From assembly GCA_900466745.1 (NCBI GenBank), contig UBNE01000003.1, forward strand, positions 124,001-188,000: a stretch of DNA of 64,000 nucleotides, written 5' to 3'. The notes below the pieces were generated by a model. That model was not told the DNA's origin. It searched no databases and worked only from the letters and a program-made list of their open reading frames with translations. A program made the position numbers and the translations under genes. The stretch comes from Hyphomicrobiales bacterium (GTDB lineage Bacteria; Pseudomonadota; Alphaproteobacteria; Rhizobiales; Beijerinckiaceae). Shown piece after piece: positions 44,553-55,666 of this stretch (within the stretch, counting starts at the first letter, position 1; each line of letters opens with the position of its first letter).

Positions 44553-45421
44553 CACGGGGCCCGTCCCATCAGGCCGCGCGGGAAGGCGCAGACCACCAGG
44601 ATCACCGCGAGGTAGAAGAAGAAATTGCCGAAATCGGGCATGAGGTAGCGCCCGGTCACGTCGATCGCACCGAGCAGCAGGCAGGCGGCGAGCGCGCCGG
44701 GGATCGAGCCCGCCCCGCCGACTGAGACGACGACGAGGAAGGTCACCATGTAGCGCAGGGCGTAATAGGGCTCGATCGGCAGGAATTCGGCGCCGACCGC
44801 GCCGCCGAAGGCGGCGAGCGCCACGGCAAGCGCGAAGCTCGCGGCGTAGATCAGCTCGGTGCGGACGCCGAGCGCGCGCGACATCGGGGCGTTCTCGACG
44901 GCGGCGCGCAGCTTGATGCCGAAGCCGGTGCGCTCGATCAGGAACCAGAGTCCGCCGGCGACGGCGAGGCCGCTGGCGATGACGAAGAGCCTGTGGCCGG
45001 CGATGCTGCGGAAGCCGAGATCGATCGGCCGCGCCAGATCGGCGGGCAGGGGGATGGTCTTCAGCGTTGGGCCGAAGACATAATTGGTGATGCCGATGAC
45101 GCAGAAGGTGATGCCGATGGTCATCAGCACCTGCGAGAGCGCGCTGCGGTCATAGATGCGGCGGAAGAGCAGGCGTTCGAGCGGCACCGCGATCAGCACC
45201 GTGCCGGCGACGGCGAGCGCGATGCCGAAGCCGTAGCCGTAGCCGAGGCCGAGATCGCGCGCCGCATAGGAGGCGATGTAGCCGCCGATCATGGCGAAGG
45301 CGCCATGGGCGAGATTGACCAGCCGCATCAGCCCCATCGTCAGCGACAGGCCGATGCAGATGATGAACAGCGCCATGCCGTAGGCGAAGGCGTCGAGGGC
45401 GATGCTGAGGGCCGTCTGCAT
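44552..45421 (-). CDS. LivH-type permease, importer C
   Basis: 289 residues. Motifs are FAYGMALFIICIGLSLTMGL, RLVNLAHGAFAMIGGYIAS and VVVSVGGAGSIPGALAACLL. The other channel half. A family 2 palindromic repeat (45462-45606) separates it from the binding-protein gene upstream on the same strand; from here on the genes overlap tightly. Confidence 0.93.
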   Translation of the reverse strand: MQTALSIALDAFAYGMALFIICIGLSLTMGLMRLVNLAHGAFAMIGGYIASYAARDLGLGYGYGFGIALAVAGTVLIAVPLERLLFRRIYDRSALSQVLMTIGITFCVIGITNYVFGPTLKTIPLPADLARPIDLGFRSIAGHRLFVIASGLAVAGGLWFLIERTGFGIKLRAAVENAPMSRALGVRTELIYAASFALAVALAAFGGAVGAEFLPIEPYYALRYMVTFLVVVSVGGAGSIPGALAACLLLGAIDVTGRYLMPDFGNFFFYLAVILVVCAFPRGLMGRAP

Positions 45422-45461
45422 GGATGGTCGGGCCTCGTCGGAACGTCGAACAGGTGCATGG

Positions 45462-45606
45462 CGTCATTGCGGGCAAGCCGCCTCCGGGCCCGGCCTTCCT
45501 TCGGTCGGCCCGGGAAAGGCTCCGCGGCGCCGCTCCGGAATCCATCGAAGGGCCTGCCGCTCCACGATGGATCCCGGTCTTCGCCTCGCCGCGCCCGGAG
45601 TGACGG
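45462..45606. repeat. Palindromic repeat, family 2, between binding-protein and permease genes
   Basis: It begins GCGTCATTGCGGGCAAGCC (a family 1-like edge), continues GGCCCGG...TCGGCCCGGG and TCCGGAATCCATCGA against the later ATGGATCCCGG, and ends GCCCGGAGTGACGG. A mosaic of the two repeat types. It lies between the importer C binding-protein and LivH genes, matching the position of the repeat in importer B. Confidence 0.7.
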
Positions 45607-45623
45607 AGGCTGCGGGGGCTGCC

Positions 45624-46820
45624 TTACTTCGCCAGGCCGGGGTCCGCCTGCTCGGGGAAGCTCTGGATCTCCTTGTTGATCCAGTGGCCCTTGTCGTCCT
45701 TCGCGACCTCGCGCAGATAGATGGTCTGGGTGATGTGGCGGGTCTCGGGGTCGATCCTGACCGGGCCGCGCGGGCTTTCCCAGGCGAGGCCCTTCACCGC
45801 CTCGACCGCCTTCTCGGCATCCTGCTTGCCGCCGGTGGCGGCGATCATCTTCGCGATCACATACATGCCGTCATAGGCGCCGACCGCCGGGAAGGAGAGC
45901 TGGCCGGGGCCGCCGATCGCCTTTTCGGCGGCGGCGACGAAGCGCCGGTTGGCGTCGGAATCGTGCGAGACGGCGTAGTGGAACCCGGTGATCATGCCGC
46001 TCGCCGCCTCGCCCAGCGCCGGCAGGTCGGATTCCTGGGTCAGGTCGCCGGTGGCGAAGAGCTTGACGCCGCCCTGCTTCAGCCCGGTGTCGTTGAAGGA
46101 TTTGACGAAGCCCAGCGTCGGCGGGCCGGACGGCAGGAAGGCGAAGACGCCCTGCGCGCCGGCATCGCGGATGCGCTGCATGATCGGACTGAACTCGGTG
46201 GTGTTGAGCGGCATGCGGATGGTCTCGACGACCTGCCCGCCGGCGGCTTCCACCGCCTTCTTGAAGGCGATTTCGGCATCGACGCCGGGGCCGTAATCGG
46301 TGACGGCGGTGACGAATTTCCTGACGCCGCGATCGACCACCGCCTTGCCGAGCGGCGTCGTGGTCTGGGCCGTGGTGAAGGAGGTCCGCACCACCAGCGG
46401 CGAGGAGGTCATGATCGCCGAGGTCGCGGCGTTGAAGATCACCAGCGGGACGTTGCCCTGCTTGAGCAGCGGCGTGATCGCCATCGCGTCCGGCGTGAAG
46501 TAGACGCCGCCGAGATACTGCACCTTGTCGCGGACGATCAGCTCCTGCGCCAGCGCGCGGGCCTGCTGCGGATTGGCGGCGGGCAGGTCGCGATAGACGA
46601 TCTCGACGTCATGGCCGGCGACCGACTTGCCGTTCTGCGCCAGCCAGGCCTCGACGCCGGCCTGGAAGTTCTTGCCCTGCAGGGCGAAGGGGCCGGAAAA
46701 GGGCCCGATGATGCCGACCTTGACGGTGTCGGCCGCGGCCGCGCCGGCGAGGCCGAGGCCCCCCGCCAGCACCAGAGCCCCCGCCTGCATGAGCCTGCCG
46801 AAAATGCGCCTGTTCATCAT
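45624..46820 (-). CDS. HAAT-family ABC binding protein, importer C (aromatic acid type?)
   Basis: 398 residues. A Sec signal (QAGALVLAGGLGLAGAAAAD) precedes a type 1 periplasmic binding fold: VGIIGPFSGPFALQGKNFQA, GGVYFTPDAMAITPLLKQGN, YGPGVDAEIAFKKAVEAAGG. It starts 54 bases after the pobA stop on the same strand, so it is probably co-transcribed with pobA. HAAT binding proteins for 4-hydroxybenzoate and other aromatic acids are known from Rhodopseudomonas palustris. Uptake of 4-hydroxybenzoate or a related acid is therefore inferred, not shown. Confidence 0.9.
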   Translation of the reverse strand: MMNRRIFGRLMQAGALVLAGGLGLAGAAAADTVKVGIIGPFSGPFALQGKNFQAGVEAWLAQNGKSVAGHDVEIVYRDLPAANPQQARALAQELIVRDKVQYLGGVYFTPDAMAITPLLKQGNVPLVIFNAATSAIMTSSPLVVRTSFTTAQTTTPLGKAVVDRGVRKFVTAVTDYGPGVDAEIAFKKAVEAAGGQVVETIRMPLNTTEFSPIMQRIRDAGAQGVFAFLPSGPPTLGFVKSFNDTGLKQGGVKLFATGDLTQESDLPALGEAASGMITGFHYAVSHDSDANRRFVAAAEKAIGGPGQLSFPAVGAYDGMYVIAKMIAATGGKQDAEKAVEAVKGLAWESPRGPVRIDPETRHITQTIYLREVAKDDKGHWINKEIQSFPEQADPGLAK

Positions 46821-46874
46821 CTGCCGTCCTCCCGTTCCCTGACCCTGCTTTTGTCGCGCGTTCGGCTCCTGCCG

Positions 46875-49091
<2,217 letters not shown>

Positions 49092-49110
<19 letters not shown>

Positions 49111-50246
49111 GGCCGGGCGGTCAGCAGGCTTTCGGTCAGGGCCTCGCTCTCGCCGATGTCGACGCCCGGCCCGGCGGCGGCGAGATTGCGGGCGATGGCG
49201 GCCTCGTCGATCTCCAGCCCCTCCGCGATGACAGCCATCGCCTCGGCCGCGCCGGCTGCGAGCAGGAAGAGCTCGGCCAGGGCGGGACCCTCGGCCTGCC
49301 AGCCGCCGAGGCCGCGCTCCTCCTCGGCCGGCAGCCCGGCGAGCAGGCCGGCGACGAGGCCCGGCGCGCGCAGCGCAGCGGAGAGCGCGACCTGGCAGCC
49401 GGTCGGATTGCGCTTATGCGCCATCGCCGAGGAACCGCCGCGGCCGGGAATGGCCGGCTCGCGCGCCTCGCCGACGCCGTTCTGCGCCAGCAGCGAGACG
49501 TCGCGCGCCATCTTGCCGAGCGCGCCGATGACGATCGCCAGCGCGGCCGCGATGCCGGCCATGCCGCCGCGGCGGGCATGCCAGGGCGCCGCATCGGGCA
49601 GGCCGAGCGCGGCGGCGAGGCGGGCGGCCACGGCCGCGCCCCTGCCGGCGAGGCCGGCGCGGGTGCCGGCGGCGCCGCCGAACTGGAGCACGGCGCCCTG
49701 CTCGACCTCCCGCCGCAGGCGTTCGGCCGCATCGGCGATGCCGGCCTGCCATTGCGCGATGCGCAGGCCGAACCCGATCGGCAGGGCATCCTGCAGCAGG
49801 GTGCGGCCGATGGCGGGCGTCGCCGCGTGCCGCCGGGCGAGGGCGGCGAGGGCGCCGGCCGTCCGCGCCAGATCGGCGTCCAGCAAGGCTTGTCCCTCGC
49901 GGATCTGCCGGACGAGGATCGTATCGGCGACGTCCTGGCTGGTCGCGCCCTTGTGCAGGCTCCCGGCCGCGGCCTCCGGCAGGGCCCGGCGCAGCCGCGC
50001 CACCAGCGGGATGGCGAGCGTGCCGGCGAGCGCGGCCTCGCCGGCGAGCGCGGCGGGGTCGAGCGCGATGCCGGCGCAGAGCGCGGCGATGGCCTCCGCT
50101 TCCGCCGCGCCGATCAGCCCTTCGGCCGCCTCGGCGCGGGCGAGCTCCGCCTCGAAGGCCAGTGCGTGCCGCAGCGTCGCGGCGTCGTCGAAGACGGCGA
50201 GCATGGCGTCGGTGGTCGCCGGGCGGGTGCGCAGCAACTGGCTCAT
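49092..50246 (-). CDS. pcaB: 3-carboxy-cis,cis-muconate cycloisomerase
   Basis: 384 residues of the fumarase/aspartase superfamily. It converts 3-carboxy-cis,cis-muconate to 4-carboxymuconolactone in protocatechuate ortho-cleavage. Visible motifs are GSLHKGATSQDVADT, LLQDALPIGFG, QFGGAAGTRAGL and the superfamily signature GRGGSSAMAHKRNPTGC. It lies beside pobR/pobA, whose product is protocatechuate, but pcaGH, pcaC, pcaD and pcaIJ are not in the window. A start at 50246 (MSQLLRTRPATTD) fits the family. Confidence 0.92.
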
Positions 50247-50262
50247 TCCGGCCTCGCTTGCC

Positions 50263-51498
50263 TCACGGTGCCGTCACCGCGTCGGAGGCGTCGCGCAGCG
50301 ACCGGCCGAGCTCCTCGGTATGGTCGGCGATGCCCTGCCGCGACTGGGGGTCGATGACGGCGAGCGGGGCCGAGACGGCGAGGCCCGCGGCCGTGCCGAC
50401 GGCGCTCGCCGCGCCGGCCGTGACCTGGATCAGCCGGTCGCCCAGGCCGATGCGGGAATCGGTGATCGGCTGCCCCTCGATCAAGCGCGAGCCGATCAGG
50501 CGCACGACCTCCGGGCTCTCGGCGAACTTGCCGTGGTTGAGGCGGTCGCCGGTCTGCAGCTTGGTCAGGTTCAGCACGGTGATGCCGGAGCTGGCCAGCG
50601 CGGTGCGGTAGGGCTCGGCATCCGGGTCGATGGCGCCGAGCCGGGCGGTGCTGCCCCAGACGCGGCGGGAGACGGCGAGCGCGCGGTCGTCCTGCGAGAC
50701 GAAGATGGTGAAGCGCGGCCGCCGGCCGGTCATCTCCATGACCTGCTTGCGGAAGACGTCGATATCGACATCGGGGGCGGCCAGCATCGCATTGGCGATC
50801 TTCGCCGGGATCTGGCCGTTGCGGATCGCCATCTGGCGCAGCGCCTCGAGCGTCACCCAGTTCCCCATCGAATGGGCGAGGATCGAGACCTCGCCTACGG
50901 CGGGGTCGCGCGCCAGCGTCTGCAGCAGGTTCTCCAGCGCGTCGCGGGAGTAGTTGCCGCTCTCCCGGTCATAGCCATAGGCGAAGATCGAGCCGCGCGA
51001 AGGCCAGGTGAACAGTACCGGCACGGCCTCGGCGCGCGAATCGTGGACGATCTGGGCGAAGCGGTAGACCGCGTCCTCGAAACGGTTGTTGAAGCCATGG
51101 ATGAAGACCAGGACGCGCCGCTTGGGCACCTTCTGCACGGCGTTGTGAAAGAGGGCCACCGCCTGGCGGCGGTCGAGCTTCTCCACCTTCGCGGTTACGA
51201 AATCCGTCTCCGGATTGCCCGGCAGGCGGCTCGGCCACTGCACCTCGCCGGCCTTCCGGCGCGCGTCGGGCGGCATCGAGACGACGATCTCGGCGAAGGA
51301 CATCTCGCCCCGCTCGCCGGAGAACAGGACGCCGGGGTCCTGGTCGGGCGCGCGGGTGGTCACGACCAGCATCGAGACCTTGCTGGTGTCGCGCGGAACC
51401 GCGGCGACGGGGACCAGCGTGCCCTTGGGGTCGCCGGCGCAGCCGGCGAGCAGGAGCAGGGTGCCGGCGAGAGCCGAAACGGATAGGCGTCCTGTCAT
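50263..51498 (-). CDS. Lipoprotein alpha/beta-hydrolase (DUF900 family)
   Basis: 411 residues. A lipoprotein signal peptide with lipobox LLAGC (Cys at about 20) is followed by a DUF900 alpha/beta-hydrolase domain: VLVFIHGFNNRFEDAVYRFA, PVLFTWPSRG, and the nucleophile elbow ILAHSMGNWVTLEAL. The tail (QVTAGAASAVGTAAGLAVSA, then APLAVIDPQSRQG) is low in complexity. Probably an outer-membrane or periplasmic esterase of unknown substrate. The frame is open far upstream to 51900 without meaning; the start at 51498 gives the signal peptide. It ends 16 bases before pcaB on the same strand. Confidence 0.87.
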   Translation of the reverse strand: MTGRLSVSALAGTLLLLAGCAGDPKGTLVPVAAVPRDTSKVSMLVVTTRAPDQDPGVLFSGERGEMSFAEIVVSMPPDARRKAGEVQWPSRLPGNPETDFVTAKVEKLDRRQAVALFHNAVQKVPKRRVLVFIHGFNNRFEDAVYRFAQIVHDSRAEAVPVLFTWPSRGSIFAYGYDRESGNYSRDALENLLQTLARDPAVGEVSILAHSMGNWVTLEALRQMAIRNGQIPAKIANAMLAAPDVDIDVFRKQVMEMTGRRPRFTIFVSQDDRALAVSRRVWGSTARLGAIDPDAEPYRTALASSGITVLNLTKLQTGDRLNHGKFAESPEVVRLIGSRLIEGQPITDSRIGLGDRLIQVTAGAASAVGTAAGLAVSAPLAVIDPQSRQGIADHTEELGRSLRDASDAVTAP

Positions 51499-51721
51499 CA
51501 CCGTTCTCTCGCCGTGAGCCATCACGAGGCGGCCGCCCGCGGAGGCCGCCTCTCCTTCTTGGCAGGGCTGATCCGCACACTCAAGCGCGCAGACCCGTTC
51601 GCAAGGCTGGCGACAACCGGCGCGGCGCGCGATAAAGCGGGCCGGCATCGCGCCCGCAGGCTTCATGCGGGCGCGATGTTGCCGGGCGAGACCGCGTCTC
51701 GCATCGCGCCGGAGACCCCTG

Positions 51722-52438
51722 ATGCGTTTCGTCCAGACTTTCGAGCTCTTTCCGTTTCTCGACACCTGCTTCAGCCTGCTGGCGGCGTTCGTCCTCGGGG
51801 CGCTGATCGGCGCCGAGCGGCAATACCGCCAGCGCACCGCGGGATTGCGCACGACGGTGCTGGTGGCGGTCGGCGCCGCCGCCTTCGTCGACCTCGCCAT
51901 GCGGCTCGCCGGCGCGGAGGGCGCGATCCGCGTGATCGCCTATGTCGTCTCCGGCATCGGCTTTCTCGGCGCGGGCGTGATCATGAAGGAAGGCATGAAT
52001 GTGCGCGGGCTCAACACGGCGGCGACGCTGTGGTGCTCGGCGGCGGTCGGCGCCTGCACCGGCGCCGACATGGCCGCGGAAGCGGCGCTGGTGACGCTGT
52101 TCGTGATCGCCGGCAACACCTTGCTGCGCCCGCTGGTCAACGCGATCAACCGCATCCCGCTGAACGAGCGCGCGCTGGAGGCGACCTATGAGGTCGTCGT
52201 CACCACCAGGCCGGCCGCGCTCGCTGAAACGCGCGACGTCCTGATCGAGCAATTGGAGGCGGCGCAGTACCCGGTCAGCGACGTGACCACGATCGAGCGG
52301 AGCGAGGAGGCCGTCGACATCGTCGCCCGGCTGATCAGTACCGCGGTCGACCGCAAGGAGCTCGACCTCGTCGTGGAAAAGCTGGAGAGGCTGCCGGCCG
52401 TCGCCCATGCGACCTGGGAGAGCAGCACGTCGGATTAG
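51722..52438 (+). CDS. MgtC/SapB family membrane protein
   Basis: 238 residues. Four or five N-terminal membrane spans carry the MgtC hallmarks: LGALIGAERQYRQRTAGLRT, GIGFLGAGVIMKEG and RGLNTAATLWCSAAVGACTG. A soluble C-terminal ACT-like domain (about 160-238) follows. MgtC proteins aid survival at low magnesium and modulate F-type ATPase in intracellular pathogens; environmental homologues are poorly understood. The start at 51722 (MRFVQTFELFPF) is chosen over 51665, whose extra residues are Arg/Cys-rich. Single gene. Confidence 0.9.
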   Translation: MRFVQTFELFPFLDTCFSLLAAFVLGALIGAERQYRQRTAGLRTTVLVAVGAAAFVDLAMRLAGAEGAIRVIAYVVSGIGFLGAGVIMKEGMNVRGLNTAATLWCSAAVGACTGADMAAEAALVTLFVIAGNTLLRPLVNAINRIPLNERALEATYEVVVTTRPAALAETRDVLIEQLEAAQYPVSDVTTIERSEEAVDIVARLISTAVDRKELDLVVEKLERLPAVAHATWESSTSD

Positions 52439-52486
52439 CGCATCGGCCCGAAAAGCGGAACGCGGTTTTCGGGAAAAGCCGGCGCA
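52438..52486. repeat. Palindromic repeat, family 4 (GGCCCGAAAAG type), first copy
   Basis: GCGCATCGGCCCGAAAAGCG, then GGTTTTCGGGAAAAGCCGGCGC: arms CCCGAAAA and TTTTCGGG with short flanks. It begins on the last base of the mgtC-like stop codon and could be its terminator. A second copy is at 58483-58528. Confidence 0.7.
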
Positions 52487-52516
52487 GAATCGCAGAATCA
52501 AAGAGCCGGGCGGCGT

Positions 52517-52744
52517 TCACGGCGCGGCGGCAGCCTCGCGCCCGCGGGACGTGGTCACGGTCAGCGCCAGGCCGCCGAGCACCAGGACGACGCCCAGGAC
52601 GAAGAGGAGACCGAGCGCGTCGCCGAACATCAGCGGCACGGCGATGGCGAAGCGCAGGGCGGTCAGTGTCAGCGGCGGCAGCGAGAGCAGGCCGAGCTTC
52701 GTGATCGGGATCGAGACGCCCCACATCAGGGCCAGCAGCAGCAT
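52517..52744 (-). pseudogene. Internally deleted DMT (EamA) transporter
   Basis: 75 codons. The start MLLLALMWGVSIPITKLGLL, then LPPLTLTALRFAIAVPLM, is the first two helices of an EamA-type exporter. At PLM-FGDALG it jumps to what is normally the last helix, FGDALGLLFVLGVVLVLGGL. About 200 residues of a usual 290-residue protein are missing, in frame. The product could be made as a three-span peptide but not as a normal transporter. Confidence 0.7.
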
Positions 52745-53027
52745 CGCCGCGAAGCTTCCGGAGGAAGGGATCGGGCGGGGCGGTATCGCCGTCTGGGGTT
52801 TCCGTGCGGCGAATGCGTGCGGCGGCCACCTGATCCCTTAGGCAGCCGCCGGCTTCCCGACAAACCATTTATCGTCGATCGCCTCCCACCGCTTCAGACC
52901 TTACGGGGCGTCAGGGCCTGGCTGGCGGATGAGCTCAGGCTCTTTCCCGTCGCGGCGCCGGCCCCGCCGGCGCCTGGCGGTTGACATCGCGGCCGTCTCA
53001 CGCTTCGACGCGTCGGGGGTCGATAGA

Positions 53028-55352
53028 ATGGAGCCGACCGACATGTCCCTGGGCGACGCCGGCGAAGCCGGGTTCCTGCCGCACACCTCCCATTGGGGCG
53101 TGTTCTCGGCGCGGATGCGCGATGGCGAGCTCGAGGTCCGGCCCCATCCCGGCGATCCCGATCCGAACGGCATCCTCGAGAACTTCCCGGCGGCGCTGCG
53201 GCATCGCGCCCGGATCGCCAGGCCGATGGTGCGGCGCGGCTGGCTGGAGAACGGCCCCGGGCCGGACGACAGGCGCGGGCGCGACGACTATGTCCCGATG
53301 GCGTGGCCGGCCGTCCTCGACCTGCTCGGCAGCGAGCTCATGCGCGTGCGCGACGGCTTCGGCCCCGGCGCGATCTTCGGCGGCTCCTATGGCTGGGCCA
53401 GCGCCGGCCGCTTCCATCACGCGCAGAGCCAGATCCACCGCTTCCTCAACACCGCCTGCGGCGGCTATGTGAAGTCGGTCAACAGCTATTCCTCGGGCTC
53501 CTCGCAGGTGCTGGTGCCGCATATCATCGGCGAATACGAGGACCTGACCAAGCGCAACGTCTCCTGGGAGCAGATCGCCGAGCACAGCGAGATCGTGATC
53601 GCCTTCGGCGGCATGGCGCTGAAGAATTCGATGGTCGCCGGCGGCAGCGTCAGCAAGCATGTCGAGCGCGGCGCGATGCAGCGCGCGGCCGAACGCGGCT
53701 GCGAATTCGTGCTGGTCAGCCCGCTGCGCTCCGACCTGCCGGACGAGGTGCGGGCGCAGTGGGTGTCCTGCATCCCGGCCAGCGACACCGCGCTGATGAT
53801 GGCGATCGTCCACACCCTGGTGACGGAAGGGCTACACGACCGGGCCTTCCTCGACCGCTACACGGTCGGCTGGCCGGTCTTCGAGCGCTATCTGCTGGGC
53901 GAGACCGACGGCCAGCCTAAGGATGCGGCCTGGGCGGCGCCGCTCACGGGCCTGCCGGCCGACGAGATCGTCGCGCTGGCCCGGCGCCTCGCCGGCAAGC
54001 GGGCGGTCGTCGTCGTCTCGCATTCGCTGCAGCGGGCCGAGCATGGCGAGCAGCCGGTCTGGATGGGCATGGTGCTGGCGGCGGCGCTGGGGCAGATCGG
54101 GCTGCCCGGCGGCGGCTATGCCTATGCGCTCGGGGCGATCGCCTATTACGGGCGCCGCTTCAACGCCGTGCCGGTGCCGACCTTCTCACAGGGGCGCAAC
54201 GGCGTCTGCGACTACATCCCGGTCGCGCGCATCTCCGACATGCTGCTGCATCCGGGCACGCCCTATCGCTACAACGGCCAGACCCGGACCTACCCCGCGA
54301 TCAAGCTGGTCTACTGGGCCGGCGGCAACCCCTTCCACCATCACCAGGACCTGAACCGGCTGCGCAAAGCCTTCGCCCGGCTCGACACGCTGGTCGTCCA
54401 CGAGCTGGCCTGGACCGCGACGGCCCGCCATGCCGACATCGTCCTGCCCTGCACGATGACGCTGGAGCGCGAGGATATCGGCGCCAGCTCGAATGATCCG
54501 CTGCTGCTGCCGATGCGTCCGGTCGTGCCGCCCTATGGCGAGGCCCGCGACGACTACGCGATCTTCGCCGACCTCGCCGAGCGCCTCGGCGCGCGCGAGG
54601 CCTTCACGGAAGGGCGCAGCGTGCGCCAATGGCTGGAGCATCTCTACGAGCCGACGCGCGCGGCGCTGGCGGCCAGGGGCCTGCCGGCGCCGCGCTTCGC
54701 CGAGTTCTGGGAAAGCGAGGGCTATGAGCTGCCGCAGCAGCCCGACGATGGCGGCCGGTTGCGGGCCTTCCGCCAGGACCCGGAGCGCAACCCGCTGGCG
54801 ACGCCGAGCGGCAAGCTCGAGATCTTCAGCGAGACCATCGCCGGCTTCGGCGAGGCCGACTGCCCCGGCCATCCGGCCTGGCTCGGCCCCGTCCATGTCC
54901 CGGACGAGGCGGCGCCCTATGTGCTCGTCGCCAACCAGCCCCGCACGCGCCTCCACAGCCAGCTCGATTTCGGCGGGCATAGCGGCGCCTCGAAGCATCG
55001 CGGCCGCGAGGTGGCGCGGATGCATCCCGACGACGCCGCCGCGCGCGGCATCCGCGAGGGCGACATCGTGCGCCTGTTCAACGAGCGCGGCGCCTGCCTC
55101 GCCGGGGTCGCCCTGACCGACGGCATCCGCCGCGGCGTGATCCAGCTCCCGACCGGCGCCTGGTACGACCCCGCCGATCCGGAGGAGGACAAGCCCCTCT
55201 GCGTGCACGGCAATCCCAACGTGCTGACGCGCGACATCGGCACCTCGGCGCTGGCGCAGGGCTGCACCGGCCAGCTCACCACGGTGCAGGTGGAGCGCTT
55301 CGACGGCAATCTGCCGCCGATCCAGGCCTACGACCCGCCGGCCCTCGCCTGA
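53028..55352 (+). CDS. BisC/TorA-like molybdopterin oxidoreductase
   Basis: 774 residues of the DMSO reductase superfamily, S/N-oxide reductase branch. The start HTSHWGVFSARMRDGELEVR, then the region GAIFGGSYGWASAGRFHHAQ, the likely Mo-ligand Ser in VNSYSSGSSQVL, FGGMALKNSMV, LPCTMTLEREDIGASSNDPL, and the C-terminal molybdopterin-binding LANQPRTRLHSQLDFG-like region are all present. No N-terminal Fe-S cysteine motif and no Tat signal are seen, so it is a single-subunit cytoplasmic enzyme like biotin sulfoxide reductase. ATG 53043 is an alternative start. It stands alone, converging on the deacetylase operon. Substrate unknown. Confidence 0.87.
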   Translation: MEPTDMSLGDAGEAGFLPHTSHWGVFSARMRDGELEVRPHPGDPDPNGILENFPAALRHRARIARPMVRRGWLENGPGPDDRRGRDDYVPMAWPAVLDLLGSELMRVRDGFGPGAIFGGSYGWASAGRFHHAQSQIHRFLNTACGGYVKSVNSYSSGSSQVLVPHIIGEYEDLTKRNVSWEQIAEHSEIVIAFGGMALKNSMVAGGSVSKHVERGAMQRAAERGCEFVLVSPLRSDLPDEVRAQWVSCIPASDTALMMAIVHTLVTEGLHDRAFLDRYTVGWPVFERYLLGETDGQPKDAAWAAPLTGLPADEIVALARRLAGKRAVVVVSHSLQRAEHGEQPVWMGMVLAAALGQIGLPGGGYAYALGAIAYYGRRFNAVPVPTFSQGRNGVCDYIPVARISDMLLHPGTPYRYNGQTRTYPAIKLVYWAGGNPFHHHQDLNRLRKAFARLDTLVVHELAWTATARHADIVLPCTMTLEREDIGASSNDPLLLPMRPVVPPYGEARDDYAIFADLAERLGAREAFTEGRSVRQWLEHLYEPTRAALAARGLPAPRFAEFWESEGYELPQQPDDGGRLRAFRQDPERNPLATPSGKLEIFSETIAGFGEADCPGHPAWLGPVHVPDEAAPYVLVANQPRTRLHSQLDFGGHSGASKHRGREVARMHPDDAAARGIREGDIVRLFNERGACLAGVALTDGIRRGVIQLPTGAWYDPADPEEDKPLCVHGNPNVLTRDIGTSALAQGCTGQLTTVQVERFDGNLPPIQAYDPPALA

Positions 55353-55666
55353 GCGTCGCGGGCGCCGGCGAGCGCTGTGCCCGCCGCCGCCTGGGGTCGC
55401 CGGGAGGCCCCTTCCCTTCCTGCGGCCGGAGGGGACAGGGCGGGCGCCTCAGGCAGCGCAGGGGCCGGGCCACCGCAGGCCAGCGCGCGCTCGCGCGGCA
55501 TCGCCAGCACATGGCTGCCCACCGTCTGCGGTGCGAAGGACATGGCGAGCACACGGCGGAGCTCCTGGGCCGGGGCGCCGCGCCGGGCAACCGGGCGGCG
55601 CTGACCTGACGAGACCCGTCGCGAGCCGTCGAGGCGAGGGGTGCTCCGCTGGCGCGCCCGCCCGCG
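55353..55666. other. 314-base stretch between convergent genes
   Basis: GC-rich. Short open frames on both strands have no family character. No repeat of the four families and no clear terminator stem with T-tract was found. Confidence 0.5.
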
